A stretch of DNA of 64,000 bases from Dipetalonema caudispina (taxonomy: Eukaryota; Nematoda; Chromadorea; Rhabditida; Onchocercidae): assembly GCA_013365325.1 (NCBI GenBank), contig JABVXV010000039.1, forward strand, positions 1 to 64,000. The letters run 5' to 3'. This document shows, one piece after another, positions 31,057 to 45,340 of this stretch (its first letter is position 1; each line of letters starts with the position of its first letter). Under the pieces are notes generated by a model, which was not told the DNA's origin, searched no databases, and worked only from the letters and a program-made list of their open reading frames with translations. Both the position numbers and the translations under genes were made by a program.

Positions 31057-32459
31057 AATGACGTGTTTTGAAAATTAACTTTGATATGTTTTGGTAAGAA
31101 ATGAACAAATGTTTAGTGCTAAAATTGATGAAAATGTTTGCAAAAATATTGAAAAGTACATTAAATTTTGTTAATCAAAAATCATTTAAATGCTTCCTTC
31201 ATTGGGAAAAAAAAAAAAGCAAAAGAAAAATTGTAACATTACGAATGGTATCAATAAATATAATAATATAATTTAATGCAATGATATTATTATCATTTAA
31301 TATTCTCATCAAATTTTAATAGTAATTACTTTTGGTGAAATATTTGCATAAAAAAAAAACCTTATGAATTGATAAATAATTTATTTTTTGTTTAATTTAT
31401 CATAATTATTTTCGTATAATTATGTTATTTGTTCATTATAACTGTTGTTGTGCTGTATAAATATTGATGTTAAAGTTTTATTTTATTTTTTTTTTTTTCT
31501 TGTTGATTAAATTTTTTGTTTACTTTTTGTTTTTCTTTTATTTTTTTTATATTTGTTTACATGGAAGGTTTCTATCGTTGTTAGTTGACGTGATTTTTTT
31601 TTTTGGCTAATTAGTCATATTAGCAATCTTGTTAATAAATCACAAAATTTTTTTCTTCGCTTTTTTGTTTTTTTTGTTTTTTTTTTGGTTTTGAATTTTA
31701 TTTTTTGTTTTCTTTGATTGATATGATTCATTTTTGCTTTTTGTTCTCTGATTTGTATAATTCTGAATGATAGTTAAGTCTTTGATCCTTTATTTACCAC
31801 ATACATAAACTTTCCTCATTATTTTAAATTAGTAAAAATTCATGTACAGCACTTTTTAGTTCTGTTTTTATGCTTCATTTAATTAGTGCTCTAGATATGT
31901 GACCCTATTTTAGGATTTAAACTTTAAGTAACCATTGAAAATTATTCATACGTAGTAATTTAAATTCAATATTTCCTCCTCCCAATTAAAATTGTTATTT
32001 CATGCCGAAATATGTAGAAATAAGAGTTTTTTTACGTGGAAGAAATAATTCAATACTCTATGATATGTATAAAAATGATTGTAGGAGATGATGGTATTGT
32101 TTAGGTTGATGAAAATTCTGCAAAGAGATTTTGTCCAATTTATTTCCTAATACAGCTCAGTTAGAAATTGGTACAGCAAGACAGCATAAACTCAATAAAT
32201 ATATATGAAATCAATCTCATCACTGTCTTCACAGTCTCAAGGTCACTTACATTTATCACATTATTCGCAAACTAATAAAAGACTATATAACACGTAATAC
32301 AGCAAAATATATCAAGTTTATTTCAAAATATAAAGTATAAAATATCTTTGTGCAGTTCCTTAACAAAAATGAGATATTCAACAATGTCGAAGAAACTTAT
32401 TGTCCCAGACTTATTCCTTTCATTAGGAAGATAGCTTAATTAAGTAGTAAAATATTCGA
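31057..32459. other. T-rich intergenic interval
   Basis: Between the orphan gene and the 3' end of the ETF alpha gene. It is dominated by T-rich low complexity (31470-31700), with somewhat more balanced sequence at 31900-32450. No gene or RNA could be recognised. Confidence 0.5.
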
Positions 32460-35159
32460 TTACAGTGCTTTGATTAATTCCGGGATAGCTTTATGAAGAT
32501 CAGCTTTTAGTCCAATATCTGCGATCTGAAAAATACATCATCTTTTATTGCCACCAGATGTGATTGCCGAACTTACTTTAGTGAGTACTTTCATAATCCC
32601 TTTTATGCTATAAAACGCTGATACACGCACATACAGAGAAACACACATAAATATTTCATTTTAAGAACGTGTCTCATGACAGTTAAAAATGGGGCAATTC
32701 TGTGTTAAACGACTGTTGGTGAAATGTCGATGAAATTTAACAAATGCAAATTAAATTCACAATCATAAAAATCGAAATTTACTAGATTACCTCGAAAATT
32801 GGAGCATCTGGATCCTTATTTATAGCTACAATAATTTTGCTATCCTTCATTCCTGCTGTGTGTTGAATGGCACCACTAATACCAATTGCTATATATAACT
32901 CCTGCGAATTTTCAACATATAATTCACTACACAGAAACAGGAAGTTGAGGAAAGAATCAACCTCCATTGTATTTATGGAAATTTTATCGTACAAAATAGT
33001 GAAAATGGTAACCTGAATAAAAACATAAATAGCAGGACTGAACAATAGATAGATTATCCGGATTTTGTAGCACATTCGAAATGAAACACCAACCCACAAT
33101 GAAAGCCTAACTGATTTAGTTCTTATTTGATTACTTCATTTAAATGAAAAAGTTACCGGTGCAACAACTTTGCCCGTTTGTCCAACTTGCAGCTCATTCG
33201 AAACATAGCCAGCATCAACTGCCGCACGTGATGCACCCACTGCTGCTTTCAATTTATCAGCCAATTCATAAATAATTTTAAAATTATCTGCTGAACCGAC
33301 ACCACGACCTCCCGAAACTACTACTTTTGCGCTTTGTAGGTCTGGTCGTTCCGATTTGAGCAATTCTTGTGACAACAACTCAACACCATTGAATGAAAAA
33401 TCTGTTTCGGGTACTGAAAATTGATGGAATTTATTAAAAATACATCCCTTCTGGAAAAAACTTTGTTTTCCTATCCTAGTTGGCATAATTTCTCTAAAAT
33501 TTCTGCTGTTGACAGTTAACCAAACAACAACACAATAGGAAAAGCTGTTTACGTGAATTATAGAAATGGGACTTGTACATACCCTTTTCAATTTTGCCGT
33601 TACCACCAGATTCCTTGGCTGGTTTGAATGCTGTCCCTCGAAAAGTCAAGAATTTCACCGGGGCACAACTTTTTACCTGGAAGTGATATACCCATAAAAA
33701 AGCATATTAGGAAAAAAAAAAGTAATTCAGACATCATCAATTTAAACGAATTTTACACTCATAGTGTAATTTAAGAGCTTTAGTGATTAAATCAAAAGAA
33801 AAATATTTACTTTACATAAGGCATTGCCAGCATAAGTTGGTCGCGTGAAAGTATCATTACTGTGAATAGCAATGATATCAGTGACAGGAGAAGAATCGAA
33901 CTGAGCCGCGACTCTTGGTAATACATCACGACCAAATGTTGAAGCTCCCGCTACTACATAATCGAATTTGTGCTGCTTTTGAAGTGTTTCTACAGTTTTA
34001 GCAACATATTCTAAAAAGAACATTCGTCTCATTAGATTACCCGAGCAAAATTAACAAGTGATTTTTAAACGATAAATTTGGAATAAAAATGCAAAGTAAC
34101 CTGGAAGCTGATGCTTTAGTTTGTCATGATCCGCTATAAACACTCGTTTAACTTGCTCCACTTTTGCAATCTACAACAATTAATTGAAACAATATTCAAA
34201 AAACTAAAATTTTAATCTAGTCTGTCATCTCAACTTATAGATTAATTACTCGAGTCACTTTCACGAAAATCTACTTTCACATTGCTTTTCCACCAGTCAA
34301 CAAATGGATTTTACTTGATCACTGAAATTGAATAAAAGGAATATGTTGAGATTGCAACGCTCTTTATCATTCCATTAATTCATTAATGTTCAGTTAGATT
34401 TACTACTTAGTGATTACAATAATGTTAAGCCTTTCGTACCAAAATATCATTTACAAATATTTGTTTAGTTGAAAAATCAGCAAAATTCTTAAAATAGAAA
34501 AAAACCGATTACTTAAAAGAATTAAATTAACCTGTTCAGCAATGTTACCAATATTGGTACCAGTAATCAGTACCGATATTTCACCTAATCTTGAAGCAGC
34601 ATTAACAGTATTTAATGTTATCGGATTGAGTTTACCACTGGTATGCTCCGCTAATACTAATGTACTCGACAATCGACAGGTTATTTGCTGAAAAATATCA
34701 AAATTTTGAAGCAATAAATTATCCTTAAAACATAAATTTCCGTTGAATTTAGTTTTAAAAGAAATTATTAATACTTGAAATATCAACGTAAAGTATCTTA
34801 CAATCACAATCTTATCTGTTAATTTAAATATCACAATACTAACCTATACTAGACTTCTCATCGATATATTTATTAGTAATCATTATAAATCATTAATAAA
34901 ATACAACAAATGATTTGTTACAATATCTACAAAGTTATTTATTTCAAGAATTGAAATATTTGAAGATTTTTTTTTTTGAAAAATTTACATTTTTATATAT
35001 TTAAATTTAGAAAAAAAAAAAGAAATAAAGAAAGAAAAGAGAATGTCAAAATGTTATAGCTTTAAGAAAGAAAAGAGGAAAAGAAAGAGAAAAACTTACG
35101 AAAATATTATGTCTTCTTGATAGATAATTTGAACCTACGAGAAGCCGTATTCCATTCAT
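32460..35159 (-). CDS. etfa: Electron transfer flavoprotein alpha subunit, 8 exons, 337 aa
   Basis: Mitochondrial matrix FAD protein that, with ETF beta, carries electrons from acyl-CoA and related dehydrogenases to ETF-QO. Exons: 35159-35100, 34687-34532, 34170-34101, 34010-33811, 33676-33583, 33413-33157, 32901-32791, 32525-32460. Residues 1-25 are basic and lack acidic residues ([20 protein letters not shown]), as expected of a matrix presequence. The N-terminal domain has TLVLAEH, VLITGTN and [19 protein letters not shown]. The FAD domain has SGGRGVGS (227-234), [56 protein letters not shown] and the C-terminal helix [13 protein letters not shown]. The length is that of the family (about 330 aa), and every catalytic landmark I know is present. 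Confidence 0.96.
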
Positions 35160-35493
35160 TACTATCTTCACAATTAATAGCTATTATTCAAGAAATTTAG
35201 ATAATAGCTTAGAAATGAAATACTAATAGTAATGATCTTTTCAGTAATGAACAATCATTTTTTTCATCAATTCCTTTTGATGCATTAAACAAAAAGTAAA
35301 ACATAACGATGAGAAAAGTTCAAAGTACAATGTTCACAATTTGTTCATTTTCATGAATGGTGCGGATATCGTTGACACAAATTTACACCCCAGCAATTAT
35401 GTTTGTCTGTTTAATTCGTCCATCCATCTTATACCGATGTAACCAATAAGTTGTTCACTAATTTCAGGTTGGGTAGTTTGTTTTTGTTATATG

Positions 35494-35992
35494 AAATTCG
35501 AATCTGATTGATCGGATAAATTTACATGGAACACGAAATTCGAATCTCACTGATCGGATAAATTTGCACGAAACACGGAATTCGAATCTGACTGATCGGA
35601 TAAATTTGCACGAAACACGGAATTCGAATCTGACTGATCGGATAAATTTGCACGAAACACGGAATTCGAATCTTACTGATCGGATAAATTTATACGAAAT
35701 ACGAAATTCGAGTTTTATTGATCGGATAAATTTACACGAAACACGGGATTCGAATCTGACTGATCGGATAAATTTACACGAAACACGGGATTCGAATCTG
35801 ACTGATCAGATAAATTTATACGAAATACGAAATTCGAGTTTTACTGATCGGATAAATTTACACGAAACACGGGATTCGAATCTGACTGATCAGATAAATT
35901 TATACGAAATACGAAATTCGAGTTTTACTGATCGGATAAATTTACACGAAACACGAAATTCGAACCTGATTGATCGGATAAATTTACAGATT
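35494..35992. repeat. 42-bp minisatellite, about 12 copies, one open frame
   Basis: Tandem units of 42 bp, each containing GAATTCGAATCTGACTGATC or close variants. Because 42 is a multiple of three, the plus strand stays open for 146 codons (35564-36004), reading a 14-residue repeat such as HETRNSNLTDRINL. Two variant classes alternate toward the right side. The array lies 5' of the ETF alpha gene. There is no evidence of expression. Confidence 0.95.
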
Positions 35993-37196
35993 TTCTGGAA
36001 GTGAAATTTTTCATGTATCAAATTATAAGATAATTACACGGAAAATTAAATTTCTTTTAACAAATAATGTTTGATATTATCCTCGTCTTCTGTTATCATT
36101 TGCATAAGTCGTTTATGAGATTTCAGTTTTTGTTTGTTTTTTTTTTTCTGTTCTAATCATAGATGATATATAGTAGTGAAGGTTAAGTAATATAATATTG
36201 GATAATTTTAAATTTTGAGAGGAGTAAATGAATAGGTAAATTGGTGAACTTGAAGTAATTACAACTATTCAACATTTTGTAATATTTTCGACATCGATAA
36301 AATTATTAGTAAAAATAGAATTAAACAAAATGTTTAGAAATCTTTTATGATATCATTGTTATAAAATTTTAATGATACTTCTTTGAACATCACTATCATA
36401 TTTTGGCTAAATTACAACAATTTTCTTTTAAATTATAATGAAACAAATGTATTTGGATAGTTTGAGAGTTGAATTTCTTTTTAATTTAGAAAATTACCGA
36501 AAAGATTGAAATAATTAATTGCAAGTTCAGGGAATGAAATTTTGATTCAAAAATCTCAAGAATTCATCTAAATTTTTCCAGATAGTCATTTTAAGTTCAA
36601 AACTTTTCATTCAATGCTATCAAATTTTGCCAATCACTGATTGGTTTTTTTCTTTTTTTTTTTTTTAGAGATGAATAAAGCCTGTATGCAAATAATTTAT
36701 ATCTGCTTTAACAAAAGAAGAAATATTGAATATCCTTTTATTGTGCTTACAATAACATATGGGAAATTTTAAACCTATTGGAAATTTTGCAAAGAAAAAA
36801 AAAAGAAAACAAAAAAGCTAACCAATCTAACTAAGAAAAAGATGAAAACGATACAATATAATTGTGGGAAATTATCATATTAGAGAGAAGAATGAAAAAA
36901 TTCAATTTATATTTCATTTTTGTTAATTATTTCAAGAAAGACGAAAAATATTATTTTTTTTTTTGTATAGATAGCATATAAGAGTAAGTAGTTACTAATA
37001 CACTGATCATTTTGTTACAGTGTAATGTTAACAATATCAGAATAGATTATAGGAAAATTTTAAAAAAAATAAAATAGTTAAAAATGATGCAAGCAATAAA
37101 GAAAAAAGAAACAAAGATAACGAACAATATTTTAATAGTATCGTTCAATGAAATAATCTAAAATAAACTAATAAAACGACTAACATTTTTTGCTTT

Positions 37197-37234
<38 letters not shown>

Positions 37235-38167
37235 TTTATAATTGAACGAACAATCGATAATGTATGTTAGATGATAAAGCAATTCCTTGTTAAAAAAAAA
37301 AAAAAAAAAAAGATGTATCAAGGATATATATGTATAGCGATAATAAGCATTATAAAATTTCAATGATGGATGAAAAAAAAAAAAAAAAAAAAAAAAAAGC
37401 AAAGCAAATGGTAGCAAATGGTATGGATCTGTGATGTGGAGTGGATATTTTCAATGATACTTTAAAATAAAACTCCAATATATAAATTAAATTTGAATAA
37501 ATGTTAAATATGATGAATGCTATTGTAAACAGTACTGATACATATTGAATGATATTGATTCTGGCTCAATTACCGAAAATTTTGTGAAACGATGAATTTT
37601 GCAATAAAAGAGAAAAATGAAACAATGAAAATTTATTTAGATGGAAATTTATTGCACTTCCCAGAAAAATTTTTCTTAATCTTTTAAGATTAAAAAAAAT
37701 TTCACAGGAAAAAGTTAAATATTCAAGAAATCTTAAAATATCCTAAAACTGAGACTTACATCCTAAAACTTTTACAGTTACGATATATCAATATGACAAT
37801 TAATATGGATGACATAAAGATAAAATGGATGCATCGACTTTTTTTTTTAGAGGTGAAAATATCGCTGATAAGGAAATTTTCTGAAGATTAAGAGAAAATT
37901 ACTGTCTAATATTATAAGTTGCAATACAAAATACGCATTCATTAATAAACTAATTTAAGGGTTCATCGCTGCTGTTGTTAATTTTGCCGCTGTTGCAAAT
38001 ACGGGTCAAAAATGCATGCATAAATAAGAAATACAAATAAATGAATTCTACATAAATTAACAGTAAATCTAGCAAACATTTGGAGAGAAAAAAAAAAAAA
38101 AAAAACGGAACAATTTTGCATTAGCACCCATAATTTGCAAAAATCAGGCAAAATATGCAGCATAAAT
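35993..38167. other. A/T-rich intergenic interval, no gene recognised
   Basis: Lies between the 42-bp array and the 3' end of the hexokinase gene. It has T runs (37199-37227) and A runs (37291-37310, 37374-37398). Open frames are short and driven by homopolymers. Confidence 0.6.
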
Positions 38168-41100
38168 TCAACTAGTAGATGTCTGAGAATAACATTTATT
38201 ATTTCTGATTCGCGATGCAACTGCTGCTACTAGTGCTGCTCCACGACCGCTTCCATCTTCCGAGAGCATTAGCTGATACTGCAAAAGTAATAAATTACAA
38301 TAATACAAAAAAAAAAAAAAAAAAATGAAAAAAAAAAACTGCAATTTATACAAATGAATCGAACTGTAGTGATGATGTATTGAAAAACGAAACTCATCTA
38401 AATGCAAAAATCAAAATTTTTCCATCATTAAACAAAAACTGATTAAAATCTCGAGCGATTTTTTCAAAGTTTACGCCTTTATTCTCTTCTTGACTTTTTC
38501 TTTCTCAAAATTTTTACTACATTACAGTTAGGAAATGCTAATTTAAACTATTTCGTTATTAGTAACCATATGCAATTCTTAAAAATTTTTAGTTATTCGT
38601 TTATCTTAGAAGAAAAACTATGAAAAAAGCTACCTTCAATTTTTTGTCGATCAGTTGCTCTATTTTCTCATCAAGCAAACGTGGAAAAGTGGGATGAAAT
38701 CGATATACGGAACCGTCAACACCAACTGTCACATATGGTTTTTGCATTCGATTCAACAATGTTGCTATGCCAGCAGCACATAAATATGCAGCTCTGAAAC
38801 AATTTATTTTTAAAGAATAAATGCAAAAAGGAAAATAAGTAAATAAATCGTAAGGATTCAAAATAAATTTCGGATTGATTCATGCTCTTTTCAAATGTAA
38901 CTTGAATGCACATGAAATTATATTTCAGATGTAATTAAGAAAAGGATAAAAGTAATTTACCGTGTACTAACAAGAGAGCATACGTATGCAACATTAATGC
39001 AATCAGCGACTGATACTTGTTCAGTTCCAATTTCTTCCAAAATTTGCATTGTTTTTGTGAAATTTCGTTCTTCGTCTTCCAAAATTTCTCTAAAACAGCA
39101 TTCCCATGCAATATAATATAAACATTGAACAATACATTAGAAGTTTTCCTTTTTTTTCAAGTGTTTTTTTTTTTTTAAATATTACGTATCACTTACATGA
39201 AAAATACGACAAAATTAAACTTTCAAGTCTATATTTTTGATGTAATTAGAAGATAGCTTAAAGTGTTTTCTGTACAATATTCTAAAATTTTCAGTTGTCA
39301 ACTGATACAAGCATACTTTTCAACTTCGGAGACATATTTGGTAGGGAATGAATGTGGCTTTGAAATGGCCTCGTAATCGCCGTTGAAAAGAAGCTTTTCG
39401 CGTGCCAGGTGAGCTAGAATGACACGAACAATTTCGCCCATGTACATACCCGAGATCATTTTTTCGAATCTGTAAATCTCAATTATTAACCAATGAAAAC
39501 TCCCTTTTTTCATACCATTAACTTAACTGTTACATGCAGAACAGGTCACAACGTATCAAGGCCTGTTTGCTTTTCATGTAAAAAATTTGTTGAAAATGTT
39601 GAAAGAAAAATCTTCCCAGTATGAAATTTCAATCCACATGAAAAATATTCGTTAAAAAGGCAAAAAAATAAAACTCCTTTCAGCAATTTTTTTTTTTTTT
39701 TTCTTTTCAAATTTGAATTTTGATTACTTTTTTTTTTTTTTTTCTTTGAAAATTTATTAGTGGCTGTGACCAAGATTCTGCAGTTCCTTACCGGCCTTTT
39801 ATCATTCACTGCTTTTTTGGCAACTCAAATAGAGTACCGAAAAGAAGTAATCAAGCAGTATATATATATATATGTGTGTATGTGTGTGCGTTTAAAGCAA
39901 CTCGCAGCCAGAAAAATTTTTGCAGCGGCGTCAACAATTGATAGTAGTACTTTTACTCGTAGAATCACATAAATACAGGCTTCCAAAACACCGCCGCTGC
40001 AGTGAGCCCGTCTAACTGCGAGTCCAACTAAGCACAAGCTCCTGTAATGCATGCCGAAAAACATTTTACAATTGAAAACCCTATCTGAAAAAAGACAGTC
40101 TTTTTTTGCTAATGCATTACTCGAGAGGACCAATAGAATGTAATATTTCTTCGTTGGAAAATAATCCACAAATTATCATTGTTTCAATGAGTTGTGAGAA
40201 AATATGAAGCATTCTGTAAGCTTAATCAAATGCAGAAAGAGATGATGATCCATATATGAGCTAAAGCATTGCTCCAACGAATTGTTAGCATCATGTGATA
40301 TTGCAATTCTAAGAAAAAGTGACAGTACCTATCAAAGAGACAATCCACAAACAATTGTGTATTAATAGTCGGATGATATCATCAAGTCTTATTGAAGACA
40401 AAATCAAACCTACTGATAAGAATTATCTTTCATAATTTATATGCATGTAATGTGTCTATTTGTTTTGAACAAAATAATAGAAGAAGTAAACAAATCTTAC
40501 AATTGTTTGCCAGGATTGATCGTTTTCTCGTCTACTTCACGATCAAAACGTGTACGCACAAATTCTAGGACACCATCATCACCAAATGCTCCCCATTCAG
40601 TATTGATGATCATCTAAAATTAAGCAACCATAACAATTTCATTTGTTCAAATGAATTTTCGAATTTTTTTGAAATGAGCTTCTCCAATGCGACCTGCATA
40701 ACACTTCGTAATGATTTGTATTTTTACCCTTCGTAGAAATTATTGTTAGGAATATCAAATAATATAATTAAAATACCTCATCTGGCATTCCATCATTTTC
40801 TAGATGTAAATGCTTGAGTTTATCGCAATTTTCAATTTTTTCCATATAGCATGCATTGCTGCCTGTACCAACGATGACACCAATTTGACATGAGTTCTCT
40901 TTGAAGGCGCATGCCATTAACGTACCAACTGTATCGTTTAGAACTGCTACCACATCGATGTCAATATCCTGAAAGGTCAAGGTTGAATATAAATTCTTGT
41001 AGTTCCCGAAATAAACAGGAAATTACCAACGAAAAAAGTAAATCCCTTGTCTTTCACGTGTCTCGAAAAAACTCATAATAATTCATATACAAGAAAGCTC

Positions 41101-42351
41101 TTTTTTTTTTTTTTTTTTTATTTTTTTGCACTTTAACACATGAAATTGAACCTTGCGGCGTTGGCAAGCTTCACGTAACAACGTTACGACATCCTTATTC
41201 TCAACATCACTTGCACTGAAACCTTTGGTCCAGTTAATAAGTTTCGCACACGTTAGATCTTCCTGTCGACACGGAAATGAAAACGTAAAACCAAGCGGAA
41301 GCTTTCCTATCTGCTTGATATTTTTTTCCTCCATAAAACGAGCCATACACTCAGCAATATGATCGAACAGCTGTAAAATTATTGCTTTAGAAATGAACAA
41401 AACAAAATAAATGATAGAAAAATAATCTATAACAAAAATATTTTGAAAAATTTTAAACATTAAACTAAACTTTGTTATTCACATACCCCTTCGCCAGTGC
41501 CTCGCATTATATTTTCTGGTACACGGAAAATTGTTCCAGTCATTTCAGCATTTCGTCTATCCAATTTAATCAATAGCACACGGAAATTAGTGCCACCAAG
41601 ATCAAGTGCAAGGAAATTTCCAACTTCAGTACCATTTGGTACTGCACGAACAAAAGATGGCAACATTTTGACTGCTGCCATTGATGCTAAAAATTAATAA
41701 GATAGTAGCAATTAAGTGTAAAATAATAAGATAAGCCATAAAATATCATTCATATTATAAACGTGTAATTATATGAATTCAAGGAACGCTTTCATTTCAC
41801 ATATTATATAAAAAGGTATAGAACGAAACTATAACAAATTTTAGTCTAAAAAAAAAAAAAAAAAAATTTACTAAATAAAAATTCATTCTAATATGAATAA
41901 TTACCAACAAAATTAGCTTCATACTTTGAGTTAACGATTTGTAATACCTTTAAAAATAATTCCTATCAAATTTTAAGCGTAAAAATTAGAAGATAAAATA
42001 CAATACAAACCAGTTTTTTGATTTAAGCCTTTTTCCATTTCTTTAAGCAATGCACTCATTACTCGTTTTAAATCTTCATCATTGAGCATTAAAGGACGAC
42101 AAATTTCATCAATCTGAAAATTACTTTTCATGAAAATAAACATTTTATTTTAATGAAATTTTAATTGAAAAATTTTGCAAAAATATTTTTTTGAAAATTG
42201 AATTCCGATGAAGCCTAAATCGGAAACATACTTGACGTCGATTTGCCAAATCACGATCATTTATGGGAAGTTTCTCGTTACCATTTTCAAAAATACCATA
42301 TCCTTTAGTTGCAAATCGATTGGCAAATGAACTAGCTAATTCCAAAAGCAT
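38168..42351 (-). CDS. hxk: Hexokinase, 10 exons, 499 aa
   Basis: Phosphorylates glucose with ATP in the cytosol, the first step of glycolysis. Exons: 42351-42232, 42113-42011, 41686-41487, 41370-41152, 40968-40777, 40613-40501, 39469-39317, 39089-38961, 38793-38634, 38278-38168. Landmarks are phosphate-1 [14 protein letters not shown] (100-113), the sugar-binding [11 protein letters not shown] with INWTKGF, catalytic Asp226 in [59 protein letters not shown] and the adenosine loop [14 protein letters not shown]. One catalytic unit of about 50 kDa fits a single-domain (worm/yeast-type) hexokinase. The start is the only ATG in frame in the first exon. Intron 6 is long (1031 bp) and has a GC-rich inverted repeat. 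Confidence 0.96.
39921..40001. repeat. GC-rich inverted repeat in hexokinase intron 6
   Basis: TGCAGCGGCG at 39921-39930 and its exact reverse complement at 39992-40001 are separated by 61 bases. Both lie inside an unusually GC-rich island in an otherwise A/T-rich intron. Confidence 0.6.
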
Positions 42352-42713
42352 ATTTCTTTTTTTGTTTTGTTTCAATAAATTTTAAATTGTAAAAAGAAAG
42401 AAAAAATTAAGATTAAAATATGATGCAGTAAATAATTTGAAATTTTTAAGCAAGCAGAAAATTTTAGGTAATTGGTAGTTTTAGTCTGAAAAAAAAAAAG
42501 AAAATATATATATATATATATATATATAACTAATAAACAACGTGTCACACACATTTTTTTTTTTTTTTTTTTTTTTGGGAAAATTCGTTTGCAATGAAAT
42601 TAATTTTAATTCATGGAAGTATGTGAGATAAAAAAAAAAAAAAAAAAAAAAAAAAACGATAAATTAATTGTACGGATAAACATGAATGGTAACTTATGTT
42701 ATAGTAAAATTAA

Positions 42714-42780
42714 TGAATTAATGATATGAACTAATTAATGATATGAACTAATTAATGATATGAACTAATTAATGATATGA
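42714..42780. repeat. 17-bp tandem repeat, 4 copies
   Basis: Four near-perfect copies of AACTAATTAATGATATG just upstream of the hexokinase gene. Confidence 0.85.
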
Positions 42781-45090
42781 AAGAATAGTAATACCAATAC
42801 ATTAACAAATAAGACAGTAAGAGTGTGGAATAATTTTTTATTAATTATATTGTATTATCATTAAGAGAAGTTGAAACTTGAAAGAAAAAAAGGAAAAAGA
42901 AAAAAACATATTGAAATTTAATTTTAAAATAGAAAATATCATCATATTCATTGGGATTTATGAAATCATAGTAGAAAAATTTAATTCATAAAATGAATTA
43001 AACGTAAAGATATAGGAAAAGAGGGGGGAAGAGAGAGAGAGAGAGATGATGATGATGATGATGATAATGATGATAGTGTATAATGTTAGTGTATAGTGTA
43101 TAATATTAGTGTATAGTGTATAATGATAGTGTATAATGATAATGATAGTGTATAATACTAGTGTATAGTGTATAATGATAGTGTATAGTGATAATGATAG
43201 TGTGTAGTGATAATGATAGTGTATAATGATAGTGCATAGTGATAGTATATAATAATAGTGTATAGTGATAATGATAGTGTATAATGATAGTGTATATAGT
43301 GATAATGATTATCTATAATTGAGATTAGTTTAGAAATGAATGGAAAAAAGAAAAAAAGGAAAGAAAGAAAGAATTGATATATTAATGATAAATATAAACT
43401 ATTTATATAAAATGATAATTTAAGCTAACATTGTATCATTCCTTTTTTTTTTTCATTGTTATATATTTCAAATAGTTGTTGAATTTAATTTTTAGCATAT
43501 CCATAATATTTTACATATTTTATAGCAAACAAACTTTTTGATATGAAAAGAATAGATGTGATTTTCATACACATTGTTATAAGAATGCTTTGATTATTAC
43601 CGAAATTGTTTGTCGTTGAAAGATCAGAAGCAAAACATCAAATATTCATTTGATTGGGAAAAAAAATTTGTAAAAATAAAAAAAAAAAAAGAAAAAAAAT
43701 GATAGAAATCAACATTAACAAGAACTTTTTATAATAAATTATTTAAGTAAATTTTAAAAGAATAGGATTAAAAAAAAAAAAAAAAGAGTGATAGTATTTT
43801 GCTAAAAAAAGAATTTATTTAAAATACAGTAGTAATTAATTAAATGATTGAAATTGATAATGTTATTAATGTTTTAATCAATTACATACGATTGAGAAAG
43901 ATTAATTAGAATTTATTTGATTAGAATTACAAGAATATATGATGTATGTATGTTTGTTTTGAATGACGTTTTATTTATTTTCTTTCATCATTTTGCTAAC
44001 AATTATTGTGAAACTTTTTTTTTTTTTTTTTTTTTCTCGAGATAGAATAGAAAAGTATAGAATTTAAATTTTTAAAGTATAAATCGGAAAAGATTTGAAA
44101 TATTCACCTTTTCAATGAACTATTTGTTTGCTAATGGTGACGTTTTTTTGAGTTTTTTTTTTTTTAAATGTCAACAATTTCATAACTGTCATTTCCTGCT
44201 AAAAAAAAAAAAGTGAAAATTAACTAAAACTTTAGCATAAATCATAATAACATTTAATATTTGCCTGAAAATTGTTTATGAAGATGAAAAGACTTTTTTT
44301 TTTTTTTTTTAGAAAAAGAAAAAAAAAGAATTTTATTTAAATTAGACAATTATTTTATGGTACAAAGAAGATAAGAAAATATTTGATAGATTAATTTATT
44401 AGCTTAGCTTTTTAACAATTATTAAAAATCTTATCTTTATCCTTTCACTTATGAATACAATATTAAAAGTTAGTTGTGGAAAAAAAAAAGGAAAAAGAGC
44501 AATTGTTTGGTTTGCTGAAATTATTGTACAATAGGATGGAATAAGATTATCAAAAAAAGATTTCTGTTCCGGAATTCCTGAAGTAGTTGATAAGTTAAAT
44601 AATTGTAAACTATATGACAGAAATCATTTAAGTGACAGGAATGCGGTAAATGATGATTGAATCATACATACATTTCCAGATGTTTCATTTCATTTTATTT
44701 GCTTATTAGATTTGAAAATGCGGTAAAACTGGTTCTGTTTCAAATTGTTTCTATTTCGAAATTGAAAAAAAAAAAAAAAAAAAAAAGAAGAAAAGGACGA
44801 AAAGTTAGCAATGTGTTGGTTTTTAGATGAAATGAATTGATATTCTATTCTGGAAAGTATGACAATCTATAAAAATTGTTAGTATTAACAATATTTTTTT
44901 TCTTCTAATCGAAGAAATGAGAAAATCTTCACTTTAAGACATTGGATGAATGTGAATGAATGTCATTTGTTGTTGTCCTATTTACTTATTTAAGTGAATT
45001 TTAAAATGAGAAAGAATGAATGAATAAATTAATGATGAATTTATGATAAATAGATTTATGAAAACGATCATATTATATATTATTGCTAAC

Positions 45091-45340
45091 TTATTTTTTA
45101 CATAAAATATTACGTTGCTAATTTATAAGTGAAAAAAATGAAAAATTATTAAATGATTTAGAACATATTATTAATGTTCGAAGTTATTTTTTACGTAAAA
45201 TATTACGTTGCTAATTTATAAGTGAAAAAAATGAAAAATTATTAAATAATTTAGAACATATTATTAATGTTCGAAGTTATTTTTTACATAAAATATTACG
45301 TTGCTAATTTATAAGTGAAAAGAATGAAAAAAAAAATGAT
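45091..45340. repeat. 93-bp tandem triplication
   Basis: Units start at 45091, 45184 and 45277 with TTATTTTTTAC; they share AAAATATTACGTTGCTAATT and AGAACATATTATTAATGTTC. The third copy is truncated. Single-base differences separate the copies, which implies recent duplication. Confidence 0.9.

Noticed and set aside
39825..40169. 114-codon minus-strand frame in hexokinase intron 6
   Set aside because: No splice-compatible junction with the hexokinase exons; includes a (TA)n/(TG)n translation. Kept only as a GC-rich island.
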